Shown: positions 18,381-26,756 of the stretch, one piece after another
Layout of the letters: the number at the start of each line of letters is the position of its first letter
Numbering within the stretch: position 1 is the stretch's first letter
DNA from: Mycolicibacterium sp. CBMA 234
GTDB lineage: Bacteria > Actinomycetota > Actinomycetes > Mycobacteriales > Mycobacteriaceae
Reading direction: 5' to 3'
DNA: 64,000 bases
Assembly: GCF_009729415.1 (NCBI RefSeq)
Contig: NZ_MPKW01000001.1
Span: 248,001 to 312,000 of the forward strand
The notes under the pieces: generated by a model
Databases searched by the model: none
Told to the model about the DNA's origin: nothing
The model's input: only the letters and a program-made list of their open reading frames with translations
Translations under genes and position numbers: made by a program

Positions 18381-20573
18381 TCACGGGACTGGAGGCGTGA
18401 AGGTTGAGGTGGTGTAGAAGTCTGGGTTGCTTTCCGGAGCGCCGAAATGCTTGTGCGGGCTTATATCGAGCTTTCCGTGGTGAAGATAGGCCAGCACCCG
18501 CTCGCCTATCGCCGTCAATGTCGTCATTCCTGACGTAGTATGGTCCCGCTTGATGCGCCATTGATAACGGCCAGGATTTTGTACCTTTCCTTTTCCGTTT
18601 TTCAGAACGGCATCTTCTGTGGTCTGTGTGATGGGCGGCAAAGGAAGGCTCGTTTCAGATGTACTCCCGTCCTGGGCTGTGACCGTGCCAGTGAAGGTCA
18701 ATGTCACCAAAATGGAACCCGTACCGGGCGTCGTCTTCGCGTCCATGCTTTTCGGCACGAATTTGAGCTTCGCGAATTGACCGGCCAACTGTGCCTTGGC
18801 TTCAGCCACTGACTGCGGGTCAAAGAAGGACTGGGTCCATGGTGTGACGCGATCCACCTTCTGCCCCTGTTGATCGCCCTTCACCCCCGGATCGGGCTTC
18901 ACCACGTTCTTGGCCAGAGCGTCGCGTTGTTCCTTTGTCAGATGCGTATATTGTCGGTCAATCTCCGGTTGCAGGTCTTTAGTTGTAAAGAGTTGCGTTC
19001 CGGGCCGTTGAAACATCGGGCCCGAAAGTGTGTCGACGGTTCCCGCCTCTTCGGCAATCTGGTCGAGCTCCGGCGCAATGCGCTTCTCCTCGGCCGCGAC
19101 AGCAGCATTTCGCTCCTTCTGGGCTTCTTTGCGCGCCGCCGTCGCCTCATCGAATTCCTTCTTGGCTTGTTTGCGTTCTTCGCCCTTGAGCGTGGGATCG
19201 ATCTTCGCCGGTTCGGGAGGCACCGGTGGTAGTCCTGCGGTGAAGTCGGCAATCTTCTTGGTGTGAGCAGCCTTTCGCGCCTCGCCAGCCAAAGTTGGGT
19301 CTTCGAAATAGCCCTGCTCGTGGGTCGGCGCCGTTACCACGCCCGTGCCCCCGAACGCCTCGTCGATAAGCTCAACCATTTCCTGTGTCCGGCCGATGTC
19401 GCATCCCTTGATGTGGATACGAGTCTGTGCATCGATGACCGATCCAACTGACGGAAGCGAACTCGGTCCGCCGCCGGATGGGTGTAACGCCTGTTTCAGG
19501 CTGTTGACGGTGGTCTGCGCCCCATCATCCGTGCTTGTCAATCCGAACTGAAGCGTTCCGTCTTCGGCTCCATGCGACACAATGTAGATGTTTCCGACAG
19601 GATCCTTGGCATTCGAAGCGATCCATGAGAGCAGGTCGCTTAACGAACGGCGATCGCTCACCATTGTGGCTCCTGGAAGATGTGCCTTGAAGTACTTCGC
19701 CGCTGCGGTGTAGAACTTATTCGCTGATCCCTTGCGGTCGGAGCCCATGATGAAGACAAAGTCTTTCCTGGGTGCCGGCGGGGTCTTCTGTGCCGGTTGG
19801 CGCTGAATCCACGGGTGGGCAGCCCTGCATTGTTGCGTCACGTGTGCCAGCTCGTGCGCTAGCAGCTTCGGTCCGGATTGATCTGGACCCAGCACAATGT
19901 GGTTTCCAACGGTGAATGCATTCGCGGCCAGTGACCGGGCGGCGCGCGATGCGAGATCATCAGCATGAACTCTGACGTGCGAAAAATCCTGCTGGAATTG
20001 CCGTTCGAACCCTGCACGCTGTTCTGGCCGCAACGCGTTGCCAGGCGCGGCAAGAACCCGGTTGACAATGTCCGGAGCCATGCCCGCGAGCTGGGGGCTT
20101 GCCGCAGTCGGCTGCGGCCATACTCGATTGGCCGATATCGCGCGCTCCGCGGCATCTTCGAGCGGATCAGTCTGGTCGCCAATCAGGATTGGTCCGCTGA
20201 AATCGATTTGGCTTCGTGGTGGCTCCCCCCGAATTGTCGCGGCGCGCTGAACCGGAATGGAGGAAAAGTCCCAGCGAGTTCGATGCCTGTCCGATGCCGA
20301 TTCTTCGGCCCCAAATGCCCGAGCCTGTTGTCGCTGGCGTCCTTGCACAAGGCTCGTGGACAACGTCTGCTCAGGCTCACGCATCGTGGCGGGGTCTTCT
20401 TGTTGGTGCGCGGCAGCACGACCAGCCTTCAGGCCGTTGGCTCCCTTGATTGCTATTAGGCTGGCGCGCTGCATGGGTTCGGTGGTCTGCGCCGAACGCG
20501 TCGAACGTTCCGACGATGGCGCGACGATCTTGCCACCCTTCGGCTGCGACTTTGCGACTGGCGGAGCGAACAT
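18381..20573 (-). CDS. DUF4157 (eCIS core domain) putative effector with caspase/DUF4347-like module
   Basis: 730 aa from ATG 20573, preceded by GGAG seven bases upstream and giving N-terminus MFAPPVAKSQ, shared in pattern with the other two DUF4157 proteins here. DUF4157 lies at about 170-248 with HELAH at 240-244, preceded by the IGDQTDPLEDAAERA segment. After it, residues about 270-420 contain IYIVSHGAEDGTLQFGL (His near 334) and IHIKGCDIGRTQEM (Cys near 391). The His-Gly then Gly-Cys order resembles caspase-like clan CD and DUF4347 domains. A charged, Lys/Glu-rich, probably coiled-coil stretch (about 435-520) and an unrecognised C-terminal domain follow. Proposed injected cargo of the adjacent eCIS; the activity is inferred. 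Confidence 0.75.
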   Translation of the reverse strand: MFAPPVAKSQPKGGKIVAPSSERSTRSAQTTEPMQRASLIAIKGANGLKAGRAAAHQQEDPATMREPEQTLSTSLVQGRQRQQARAFGAEESASDRHRTRWDFSSIPVQRAATIRGEPPRSQIDFSGPILIGDQTDPLEDAAERAISANRVWPQPTAASPQLAGMAPDIVNRVLAAPGNALRPEQRAGFERQFQQDFSHVRVHADDLASRAARSLAANAFTVGNHIVLGPDQSGPKLLAHELAHVTQQCRAAHPWIQRQPAQKTPPAPRKDFVFIMGSDRKGSANKFYTAAAKYFKAHLPGATMVSDRRSLSDLLSWIASNAKDPVGNIYIVSHGAEDGTLQFGLTSTDDGAQTTVNSLKQALHPSGGGPSSLPSVGSVIDAQTRIHIKGCDIGRTQEMVELIDEAFGGTGVVTAPTHEQGYFEDPTLAGEARKAAHTKKIADFTAGLPPVPPEPAKIDPTLKGEERKQAKKEFDEATAARKEAQKERNAAVAAEEKRIAPELDQIAEEAGTVDTLSGPMFQRPGTQLFTTKDLQPEIDRQYTHLTKEQRDALAKNVVKPDPGVKGDQQGQKVDRVTPWTQSFFDPQSVAEAKAQLAGQFAKLKFVPKSMDAKTTPGTGSILVTLTFTGTVTAQDGSTSETSLPLPPITQTTEDAVLKNGKGKVQNPGRYQWRIKRDHTTSGMTTLTAIGERVLAYLHHGKLDISPHKHFGAPESNPDFYTTSTFTPPVP

Positions 20574-21089
20574 CACCGCACTCCATTGTTGTGCCCGGAC
20601 GGTTCTCAACAACGCCCAGGCGTCTCGTACCGCAAGTGAATGCTACGACATGGCTAGCGAGAACACCTGGGAACTGACCGACGCCGAGCGGCTGTCCGCG
20701 TTGCAACGCGTCGAACACCTCACCTGCAACCCGGCGCGCCAATCGGCCGCGTCAGACTAATACCTGGATCGCGGGCAATCGGCCAGCTGCCTAATCTACT
20801 CAACCGACCTAATGAACCCGGGCCCTCATGCCGGCCGAATAGCGGCACGTGCCGTTGGCTGTGACGTATCGACGGCAATGATCGATGGGTAACCGCCAGC
20901 AGCGCACACCGAGCAACATCGGGAGGCGCATGAGAGCGGAGAAGCTGACGTTAGGCACCGGTAATGACTGGGAGCTGTCCCTGTCGCATCGGGCTGTGGG
21001 CTCATTTAGAACGCGCACCCAACGAGCGTCTCGACTTCGTTGCGGAAGAATCCACCGCCCGCCAAAGGGTCCTCGAAATAGAAGCTATC
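20574..21089. other. Intergenic region between two effector genes, with a possible gene remnant
   Basis: About 516 bases without a convincing full gene. On the plus strand 20650-20760 reads as a 36-codon protein-like fragment (starts MASENTWELTDAERLSAL) ending in TAA. Its sequence looks protein-like but is very short, so it may be debris of a larger gene. The promoter of the 18381-20573 gene must lie in the left part. No IS inverted repeats were seen. Confidence 0.4.
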
Positions 21090-24035
21090 TCAGCCGCCGA
21101 ACGTATCGCGGAGTTGCTTCAGTCGGCGTCCGTATTGATCGCTGTCCAGCAGTGCCTGGCAACCTTTGCTTTTGTTATCCAGGCCAATATTCTCATAGTG
21201 GTCGACCCAAAAGATCACCATGTCGCGCCACTCCGACTCGGCTTTCAAGAATTTCTTGACTTGCTTTTTTCTGACGTCATCGTCCTTCGGAGGATTGGAT
21301 TCCAGTCCTTCGCCAAAGGAAATCACCTTGTTGCAGCTGTCCCTGCCGGCAGCCAGCTGCTGGTCGAAATCCGGTAACGGCGTTGGGTCCGTTGGATCGG
21401 TCGAGAACATACCGCTAGGGGCCCCCGGGAACGGATTGAGGGCGGGCGGGGCCTGTTGCGGCGCGGGCGACGTCAATAAAACCGGCGCGGGTGGGGGCGG
21501 CTCAGATGGCGCCGCGGAAGGCTTCTTGGGAGTCGGCCGCGAATGGGCCTCTTTCACGCGGTGTTTCTCGATAATCTCTGCCGTCTGCCTGTCGCGAAGC
21601 CGCCTCGGCGCGTCATCCAGCAGCACCGAATATAAAGATCGCACACTTACGCGTTCTATCCCCAAGCCAAAGGCCGGTCGCCGGTTAAATTCAATGCTGA
21701 TAGACCGACGATCCAGCTCTTCATTCCCCGGTTGAACATTGGCGAGGTGCACGCTCCCGACATCGTAGGCTGGAGGCCCGCCTTGCATGATGGACGCGAC
21801 AGGATCGTCCGGAGGATTGCGAAAATAGTTGAAATCGTAAGTGATCCGGACCATCAGCTTTCTGGTTCCCGCCAGTCGCGCAAGCTCAGGCTCCAACCGC
21901 TTGAGGTCTGCGGCGATGTCGGGCTTGAGCTTGGCCTCGATGTCGGCGTCGAGCTGCGCCTCGAACACTTTCCCCATCAGCCATTGGGCCGCCATGGCGA
22001 TGGCCGCGACGATCGCGGCTTCGACAACCACTCCCAGAACCGCGCCGGTGAGAGCGAACTCCGCGCCGGTACCAACTTCGGCTGTGACCGGGCCGATGCC
22101 CGAAGGCATGTCCCTGGCAGCGGCCGCTGCCGCTGCCTCCGGCGCCTCGCCGGTGGGCAGCTTGACGTCGCTCACCGCCGGCTTCGGGGTCACGCCCGGT
22201 GTGGGCACCTCCCCGCCCTCCACGCCGGCTCCTTCAAGTGCCGCTCCCGCGCTGGGAGCAGGAACATGCGGAGCAGGAACTGTTTTGGGAACTTCCGCTC
22301 CTTCTGTGGCGGCGGGGCCCGCCTGGGGCGCAGGGTACCGCGGCTGCGGAACTTGCCCGGCGGCGGTCACGGAGGCCGGCCCCCCTGCCCCGCGGGCAAC
22401 TGCCTGCTCTCCGGCGCCAGCGCCGCCCGCAGCAACAGCAGCTGTCTCGGGCCCCTTGAGGACGATCAGACTGCTGCTTTCCAGATTCTTTATCTCAATG
22501 GTGAGCTGAGGATATTTCAGACTTAGCTTCTTGAGCACGCCAGCAGCGGTTTCGAGGTTCGTCGCACCCTGCGCGCACGCAGAGCAAGGTTCCTGCTCGA
22601 TCAGCATCCATACCTTGCGGCCCTTGAGGAACGCGGCCCGCTGTTCTGCCGGAACCTTAGCGAGCGAGGCTTCGATGTCGGCTTCGAGTTGATCAGCTAT
22701 GTGCTGTTCCGCATGAGCATGTGTGTGCGGCAACTCCTTAACGTCGGTGGCGGGCGGAAACTTCGATTCCGGGCTGTATCCCGGTCCACCAGCAGCTGGC
22801 GACTGTCCAACAATGGTTTTGTCCTGCAAACCGGGTATATCCGTGCGCGCCGCGCCAACCGTGCCGCCCTCCAGCCTTATGTCTGGCTCCACTGCGCTCG
22901 GGCCCCGCCGACCAATCCCAGTCGACGCGCGATTTGCCTTGATCGAATCTTTCAGTGATTCGTACACACCCTCGCTGGAGAAGCTGCCCTGCCCTGCGGC
23001 CTCTGCCGGTGCAACGACCCTTTTCGCGTAGACATCTTGGGCAATTTGGTCACCCGTCATATTGCCGCCATCGCCGACAATCTTTCCGGTCGCGTGCCGG
23101 GCCAACTGCTCGTTCGGCATAGCCTCGTAGCGCGCGTACAGCGTGTCGAGGGCACCCGTGTCGCCTTTCGCGACTAACTTGCGCAACTGGTTGGTGGTGA
23201 GGCGGGCGTATTTGTCGGGGTCGGGGGCGCGCCGCACGACGCCCATCTCCGCTGTCGGCCCGACTCCGTCCTGCCGAATTACATGAGCGAGTTCGTGGGC
23301 CAGCAACATCCTGCCCGAAGACGTTGCCGGCTCATACTGCCCGGCGGCGAATGCGATCCGCCGCCCAACGGTGTATGCGCGCGCACCCACCATCGCTGCC
23401 GATTCTGCCGCTACGGCGTCGGTACTTACCCGCACAGCGCTGAGGTCGCGGCCAAAGCGGGGTTCAAAGAACGTCCGAATTGTCCGGTCAAGCGGCTCAC
23501 CAGGTGCACGCAGCACATCCTGCACCCGGTCAGGCACCGTAGCACCGCCCCGAACCGCGCCCGCTTCCTTGCGCTGCAGCTTCTCGTCTTGTTCACCACC
23601 GCATTTGCGGCTGAGCTGTGGCGGCACGTGCCCCCGCACCGGCGCAAACTGCACCGCGCGAGCAGGCTCGGCACCGTCGGGTTGGTCTACGTGTCCGCAA
23701 CTACACTTCCGGGTGACCTGTTGCGGAGCCGGGCTTGGCATGCGCATGACCTGCTCGGCCGTGCGATCCGCCTGCTGCTCCAGCGGGTCATTCACCGGCC
23801 CGACGATCAGTTTCGGCTGAATCGCACTCAGGCCCCAAAGCGGGTTCCGGAGCCAGGAGGCGTGCCTCGCTGGGGAGATGGGCACGTGGCCGAAGTCCCA
23901 GGAAGGTGCACTTTGCTCACCCGCATCGACGATGCTGTCCTCGCGCGTACACGCGTCACGATCGGCACTAACTGTGGCGCGGCTGCCAGAAGAGGTGTTG
24001 GGCTTCTGCGTCTGTGCGACCTGTTCGGCGAACAT
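21090..24035 (-). CDS. DUF4157 (eCIS core domain) putative effector with cytidine-deaminase-like toxin module
   Basis: 981 aa from ATG 24035 (GGAAGAGG upstream; N-terminus MFAEQVAQTQ). The WDFGHVPI and VGPVNDPLEQQADR motifs precede DUF4157 at about 165-255 (HELAH 247-251). The central module has HAHAEQHIADQL (H441-A-E443) and MLIEQEPCSACAQG (C484-x-x-C487), then VLKKLSLKYPQLTIEI. HAE plus PCxxC is the zinc-binding and proton-shuttle signature of the deaminase fold found in bacterial polymorphic toxins. A Pro/Ala-rich linker, one long hydrophobic segment (FALTGAVLGVVVEAAIVAAI...) and a C-terminal domain follow. Predicted to deaminate a nucleic acid or nucleotide in the target cell (inference). 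An upstream in-frame start at 24167 would overlap the preceding gene and lacks support. Confidence 0.8.
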   Translation of the reverse strand: MFAEQVAQTQKPNTSSGSRATVSADRDACTREDSIVDAGEQSAPSWDFGHVPISPARHASWLRNPLWGLSAIQPKLIVGPVNDPLEQQADRTAEQVMRMPSPAPQQVTRKCSCGHVDQPDGAEPARAVQFAPVRGHVPPQLSRKCGGEQDEKLQRKEAGAVRGGATVPDRVQDVLRAPGEPLDRTIRTFFEPRFGRDLSAVRVSTDAVAAESAAMVGARAYTVGRRIAFAAGQYEPATSSGRMLLAHELAHVIRQDGVGPTAEMGVVRRAPDPDKYARLTTNQLRKLVAKGDTGALDTLYARYEAMPNEQLARHATGKIVGDGGNMTGDQIAQDVYAKRVVAPAEAAGQGSFSSEGVYESLKDSIKANRASTGIGRRGPSAVEPDIRLEGGTVGAARTDIPGLQDKTIVGQSPAAGGPGYSPESKFPPATDVKELPHTHAHAEQHIADQLEADIEASLAKVPAEQRAAFLKGRKVWMLIEQEPCSACAQGATNLETAAGVLKKLSLKYPQLTIEIKNLESSSLIVLKGPETAAVAAGGAGAGEQAVARGAGGPASVTAAGQVPQPRYPAPQAGPAATEGAEVPKTVPAPHVPAPSAGAALEGAGVEGGEVPTPGVTPKPAVSDVKLPTGEAPEAAAAAAARDMPSGIGPVTAEVGTGAEFALTGAVLGVVVEAAIVAAIAMAAQWLMGKVFEAQLDADIEAKLKPDIAADLKRLEPELARLAGTRKLMVRITYDFNYFRNPPDDPVASIMQGGPPAYDVGSVHLANVQPGNEELDRRSISIEFNRRPAFGLGIERVSVRSLYSVLLDDAPRRLRDRQTAEIIEKHRVKEAHSRPTPKKPSAAPSEPPPPAPVLLTSPAPQQAPPALNPFPGAPSGMFSTDPTDPTPLPDFDQQLAAGRDSCNKVISFGEGLESNPPKDDDVRKKQVKKFLKAESEWRDMVIFWVDHYENIGLDNKSKGCQALLDSDQYGRRLKQLRDTFGG

Positions 24036-24075
24036 GGCTGCCCCTCTTCCTTGGTTGCCCCCGGCCCGTTGCCGT

Positions 24076-24591
24076 CTAGCGGCGAAACTCTCGGGCCCGC
24101 TCGATATCATGAAAATTCTGCAGGTAGAAATTGACAGTGCAGGGTTTGTATGCGGAAACGCTGGCAATCACCCCAGTCTCGGGTACCACACCCAACGCGA
24201 GTCCCTTTGCCGCATAAACCCATTCGCCGCCGGGGATGACCCCCATCCCGAAAATCAAATCCGCCCGGTCTGGCGGATTCCCAAATTGATCGAGCAGGCG
24301 CACGCACTCGTCGCGGTCGAATGACCAGACCCCGGTGCGGATGAGCATGAGTTCGTCGTCGCACAAATACAGCCGCACCGGTTCGGGGAAATCTGCAGTT
24401 TCGGCCGCGACCCGGAATCGGTACTCGGTTATGCCGCTTCCGAAGTGGGCGATGCCGTCCCCAGGGCGAAGAGGAAGCCACTCCTCTATGTCGTGTTCCA
24501 GGCACCCCGCAGGCAGCCCATCCCAGCTCGCGAGTTCGCGTCGCATGAACTGCTCAACCCGGCTCCTGCACTGACTCGTCGATGGGTTCAT
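24076..24591 (-). CDS. Hypothetical 171-aa protein between two eCIS effector genes
   Basis: I do not recognise a family. It is a compact globular-looking protein with mixed alpha/beta character, many acidic residues and one Cys near residue 30. It has no signal peptide, transmembrane segment or zinc motif. The start overlaps the stop of the metallopeptidase effector as ATGA, and its stop lies 40 bases before the deaminase effector start, so the three are co-transcribed. Size, acidity and location fit an immunity protein for the deaminase, or a loading chaperone/adaptor; neither is shown. An internal ATG at codon 16 is a possible alternative start. Confidence 0.72.
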   Translation of the reverse strand: MNPSTSQCRSRVEQFMRRELASWDGLPAGCLEHDIEEWLPLRPGDGIAHFGSGITEYRFRVAAETADFPEPVRLYLCDDELMLIRTGVWSFDRDECVRLLDQFGNPPDRADLIFGMGVIPGGEWVYAAKGLALGVVPETGVIASVSAYKPCTVNFYLQNFHDIERAREFRR

Positions 24592-26561
24592 GGCTTGCCT
24601 ATGCGGTCGACCAACCCGAGGAAGAATGCGGCAGCGACGTTACGGATTCCCACTACTCCCGCCAGGCGTTCTGCATTATCCGCTTCGTCATAGGTGCTCA
24701 GCGGCAGAATCATGAATGGCTTCGCGGGATCGTTCACCGGTCCTTCGATCCGCGCACGCAACGCCGGATCTATGGTGATGCTGTTCCAGACGATCTTGGT
24801 GAAGTAGTCGGTCGTCCCCTCCCGGAGGGTGAACCCGCCCTTCCGCTCCTTCATTCCTGATCGGTACGCGATATGTTTTGGGTGCTCGAGAGAGTGGATA
24901 TACTCGTGAATAAAGGTTTTGAAGAAGTCCCAGCGCTCGCGCCGCTGCGCTTCTGGGGTACCGCCCTTTAGCAGCTGCACGTACACAACGTTATTGTCTT
25001 CGAACCCTGGCCAGGCTTTATGCGTTTCGAGGAGTTTGTCCCGGTATTTGGCAACCATACTTTTTCGGATCGCATCGACGATCGATTTTTCGGCGGGTCG
25101 GGATTGAATGGCGCTATGTTCGTGGTCTATCGCCTTGATCTCAGCATTTCCGTCGAGCAGCTTTTGTACCCGCCAGTTCGCCGCATCTTTTTCTGCTGCC
25201 TTTCCCCCTGCTTTGAGGTCGCCTTCCCTCTTCTTGAACGCATCCCCGATGTTCACGCCCATCTTCAATGCCGAAGTTGGTTTTCCTTTTATGTATTCGC
25301 CGAAGACTGCGGTAACGGCCTTCTGCGCCTCTTGGGCGATGCCTTCCACCGTCGGGTCATCGTAGAGGCCACTCGGCGCTGCATGTTTGGCCGCCGCTCC
25401 TTTCCCAGTGCTGGCCCACTCGAGCTGGATCCACCGATCGAGGACATCACGAATACGCTTGTCGTATTTGCCCTTTCCGGGGATGTCGGGTTTGAATTCC
25501 GGCAGCCGACCAGTGACGGGATTCGCCCGAGGTTCGGTTGAGATGGCGCGTGCACTTGCCACCCGTGAGGCTCGATCCACGGTTTGGGTCTCCGCGGGGA
25601 TGTCGCTAGCCTTTTGTTTGCTCAGGACCGCGCGTTCGGCTTTCAAACCCATCCCGCGGGCGAAATCCTGATCCAATTTATCGAAAGTCGGTTTGTCCAC
25701 CGCGCCATCGGGAGTTGGCGCCTTCAAGCCCTTGGCGAGTTGGTACTTCGACACGGCACTCTTAACCAGCCAGTCAAAATCGGCAGTAACAACATTGTTG
25801 TTGTAGAAACCGAGGTCTCGCATCGCCGTGGTGATACGGATGACGGCCTCGCCTTTGTCGCCTTCTTTGAGAACTCTTTTCCCATCGGATATCTCGTCCA
25901 AGGTGGGCTCGTCCTGAAAGCGCGTTGCCTGCGCTTTCAGTTGCGGACCCAGGTCTCTGCCTGAATGGCGCTGCTGAATCACGTGGGTCAGCTCGTGGCC
26001 CAGGAGCCGTCGACCGTCGGGTGTGTTCGGCGAGTAGAGCCCTTCGCCGAAGACGACGTGTTGACCGACGGTGTACGCGTGCGCGTGGAGAGTGCGCGCC
26101 GAGTGGTGTGCAGCTGGGCCGGTGTGTATCCGTACCGCACCGAAGTCGAACCCGAATCTCTGCTCCATGCGAGTGCGGACGGAGTGGTCCAGCGGCGCGC
26201 CCACCCCCACGCCGTCGAGACGTTCGTCCGGCGCCGGTCCTGGCAAGCCGGCGGCGGCGCGCGGCCGATTGCCGACGCCGAATGCCGCGTCGGGTTCAGC
26301 TGCGCGAGCCGCCGCCACTTGATCGCCAGCGCGGTCCGCCTCGTGCTCGAGCGGATCATTAGGACATCCCGCATCCCATTTGCGCTGTATCACGGCAAGC
26401 GGCGCAGCACCGCGCGCGTGACCGCATGCCGGTTGACCAGCGACGTGTGGTGATTGGAATCCATTACTGCACAGCGACGTTCGCGACGTCAGCGGCTGAC
26501 TCGGCACGCTGTTCGCCAGCTTGCTCTTGCGTTGCGTCTCCGCAACCATGTATGCGAACAC
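24588..26561 (-). CDS. DUF4157 (eCIS core domain) putative effector with peptidoglycan-binding-like and HExxH metallopeptidase modules
   Basis: About 657 aa from GTG 26561 (AGGGG four bases upstream), which gives MFAYMVAETQ and aligns with the N-termini of the two sister effectors. DUF4157 lies at about 110-195 with HELTH at 189-193. A PG_binding_1-like domain lies at about 228-300 (VLKEGDKGEAVIRITTAMRDLGFY). The C-terminal zinc peptidase has FIHEYIHSLEH (H552, E553, H556) and REGTTDYFT with E581 as probable third ligand, a gluzincin arrangement. It is the first gene of the leftward cluster. Proposed injected peptidase; the substrate is unknown. Confidence 0.78.
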   Translation of the reverse strand: MFAYMVAETQRKSKLANSVPSQPLTSRTSLCSNGFQSPHVAGQPACGHARGAAPLAVIQRKWDAGCPNDPLEHEADRAGDQVAAARAAEPDAAFGVGNRPRAAAGLPGPAPDERLDGVGVGAPLDHSVRTRMEQRFGFDFGAVRIHTGPAAHHSARTLHAHAYTVGQHVVFGEGLYSPNTPDGRRLLGHELTHVIQQRHSGRDLGPQLKAQATRFQDEPTLDEISDGKRVLKEGDKGEAVIRITTAMRDLGFYNNNVVTADFDWLVKSAVSKYQLAKGLKAPTPDGAVDKPTFDKLDQDFARGMGLKAERAVLSKQKASDIPAETQTVDRASRVASARAISTEPRANPVTGRLPEFKPDIPGKGKYDKRIRDVLDRWIQLEWASTGKGAAAKHAAPSGLYDDPTVEGIAQEAQKAVTAVFGEYIKGKPTSALKMGVNIGDAFKKREGDLKAGGKAAEKDAANWRVQKLLDGNAEIKAIDHEHSAIQSRPAEKSIVDAIRKSMVAKYRDKLLETHKAWPGFEDNNVVYVQLLKGGTPEAQRRERWDFFKTFIHEYIHSLEHPKHIAYRSGMKERKGGFTLREGTTDYFTKIVWNSITIDPALRARIEGPVNDPAKPFMILPLSTYDEADNAERLAGVVGIRNVAAAFFLGLVDRIGKP

Positions 26562-26648
26562 AGCACCCCTGACGGACGTCGATCCGGCGCGACGGGCACC
26601 GTGATGGTAGCCCACGATCTGTGCTTTGGCACCTGCGACAGCGATGCC

Positions 26649-26704
26649 GTTGACGCTTCGTTGACGCTCTGTTGACGCTGCGCTCACGGGCCCCCGCCTA
26701 CCTT
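26649..26704 (+). promoter_or_regulatory. eCIS promoter with SARP-type 11-bp direct repeats and -10 element
   Basis: GTTGACGCT occurs at 26649, 26660 and 26671, exactly 11 bases apart. A degenerate copy (GCTCACGG) lies at 26682 in the same phase. TACCTT at 26699-26704 is a mycobacterial-type -10, about 9-10 bases after the last copy. SARP activators bind heptamer direct repeats at 11-bp period ending about 8 bp before the -10. A BTAD/SARP gene lies at 48961-49806 at the other end of the island. Confidence 0.72.
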
Positions 26705-26713
26705 GATCTGAAG

Positions 26714-26737
26714 CACCGCACCGCAATTGGTGCGGTG
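26714..26737. promoter_or_regulatory. 9-bp perfect inverted repeat in the 5' leader of the sheath gene
   Basis: CACCGCACC and GGTGCGGTG are separated by GCAATT. It begins about ten bases after the predicted -10 and ends just before the GAGGAGGGG ribosome binding site (26745-26752) of the sheath GTG at 26757. It could be a repressor operator or an RNA stem controlling access to the ribosome binding site. Confidence 0.55.
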
Positions 26738-26756
26738 ACAACCGAGGAGGGGACAC

